Assembly (NCBI GenBank): GCA_026193555.1
Contig: JAPHUU010000323.1
Span: 1 to 6,522, forward strand
Reading direction: 5' to 3'
Length of the DNA: 6,522 bases
DNA from: Rhodanobacter sp.
Lineage (GTDB): Bacteria > Pseudomonadota > Gammaproteobacteria > Xanthomonadales > Rhodanobacteraceae
The position numbers and the translations under genes were made by a program. Under the pieces are notes generated by a model. That model saw only the letters and a list, made by a program, of their open reading frames with translations, did not search any database and had not been told where the DNA came from. Shown here in pieces: positions 6,384 through 6,522 of the stretch (position 1 is its first letter; each line of letters begins with the position of its first letter).

Positions 6384-6522
6384 AAACTTCCGAAATCCGT
6401 TCCGCCTTCCTCGACTATTTCCGCGGCAAGGGGCACACCATCGTGCCGTCCAGCTCGCTGGTGCCATCGAACGACCCGACCCTGATGTTCACCAACTCGG
6501 GCATGGTGCAGTTCAAGAATGT
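6380..6522 (+). CDS. alaS: Alanyl-tRNA synthetase, N-terminal fragment
   Basis: The visible 47 codons start [19 protein letters not shown] and continue through [27 protein letters not shown], the class II motif 1 region that opens every bacterial AlaRS. The enzyme charges tRNA-Ala with alanine in the cytosol and edits mischarged Ser/Gly; about 830 more residues should lie beyond the right edge. ATG 6380 aligns with the normal AlaRS N-terminus. The ribosome-binding site is weak (GATACGC before ATG). The gene follows recX after 85 bases in the same direction, the common gammaproteobacterial order recA-recX-alaS. Confidence 0.97.
   Translation, partial: MKTSEIRSAFLDYFRGKGHTIVPSSSLVPSNDPTLMFTNSGMVQFKN

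Overview
The window is a gene-dense, GC-rich stretch of bacterial chromosome. It carries eight protein genes, two of them cut by the window edges. The right half holds the gene order pncC - recA - recX - alaS, which is typical of gammaproteobacteria. The RecA, RecX and AlaS sequences, the high GC and a PF06189-type 5'-nucleotidase suggest the Lysobacterales (Xanthomonadales), perhaps a Rhodanobacter/Dyella-like genus. That placement is inference from protein character, not from a database match.

Left part (1-3103): the 3' end of a cytosolic 5'-nucleotidase runs rightward to 437. It converges, across only 21 bases, on two leftward genes. These are a YdhF-type aldo/keto reductase (459-1346) and, 92 bases upstream of it, a large two-domain protein joining a GNAT acetyltransferase to a carbon-nitrogen hydrolase (1439-3028). 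The two leftward genes probably share a transcript. Middle (3029-4031): a 75-base divergent spacer leads to a rightward sterol-desaturase/fatty-acid-hydroxylase family membrane enzyme (3104-3928), followed by a 103-base spacer with two adjacent hairpins.

Right part (4032-6522): pncC recycles NMN. It is followed by recA (homologous recombination and SOS co-protease), recX (RecA filament modulator) and the start of alaS (alanyl-tRNA synthetase). The recA-recX spacer is the most structured DNA in the window. It has a perfect 12-bp stem with a 5-base loop, and the recA reading frame stays open after its stop until it meets a recX ATG in an ATGA overlap. The recX-alaS spacer also holds an inverted repeat and a small ORF ending in an ATGA overlap with alaS.

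No RNA genes, mobile elements, CRISPR arrays or phage genes are visible. No gene-free stretch exceeds about 130 bases. I see no undescribed multi-gene system. The points of interest are regulatory architecture around recA/recX/alaS, the absence of lexA next to recA, and the poorly characterised GNAT-hydrolase fusion.
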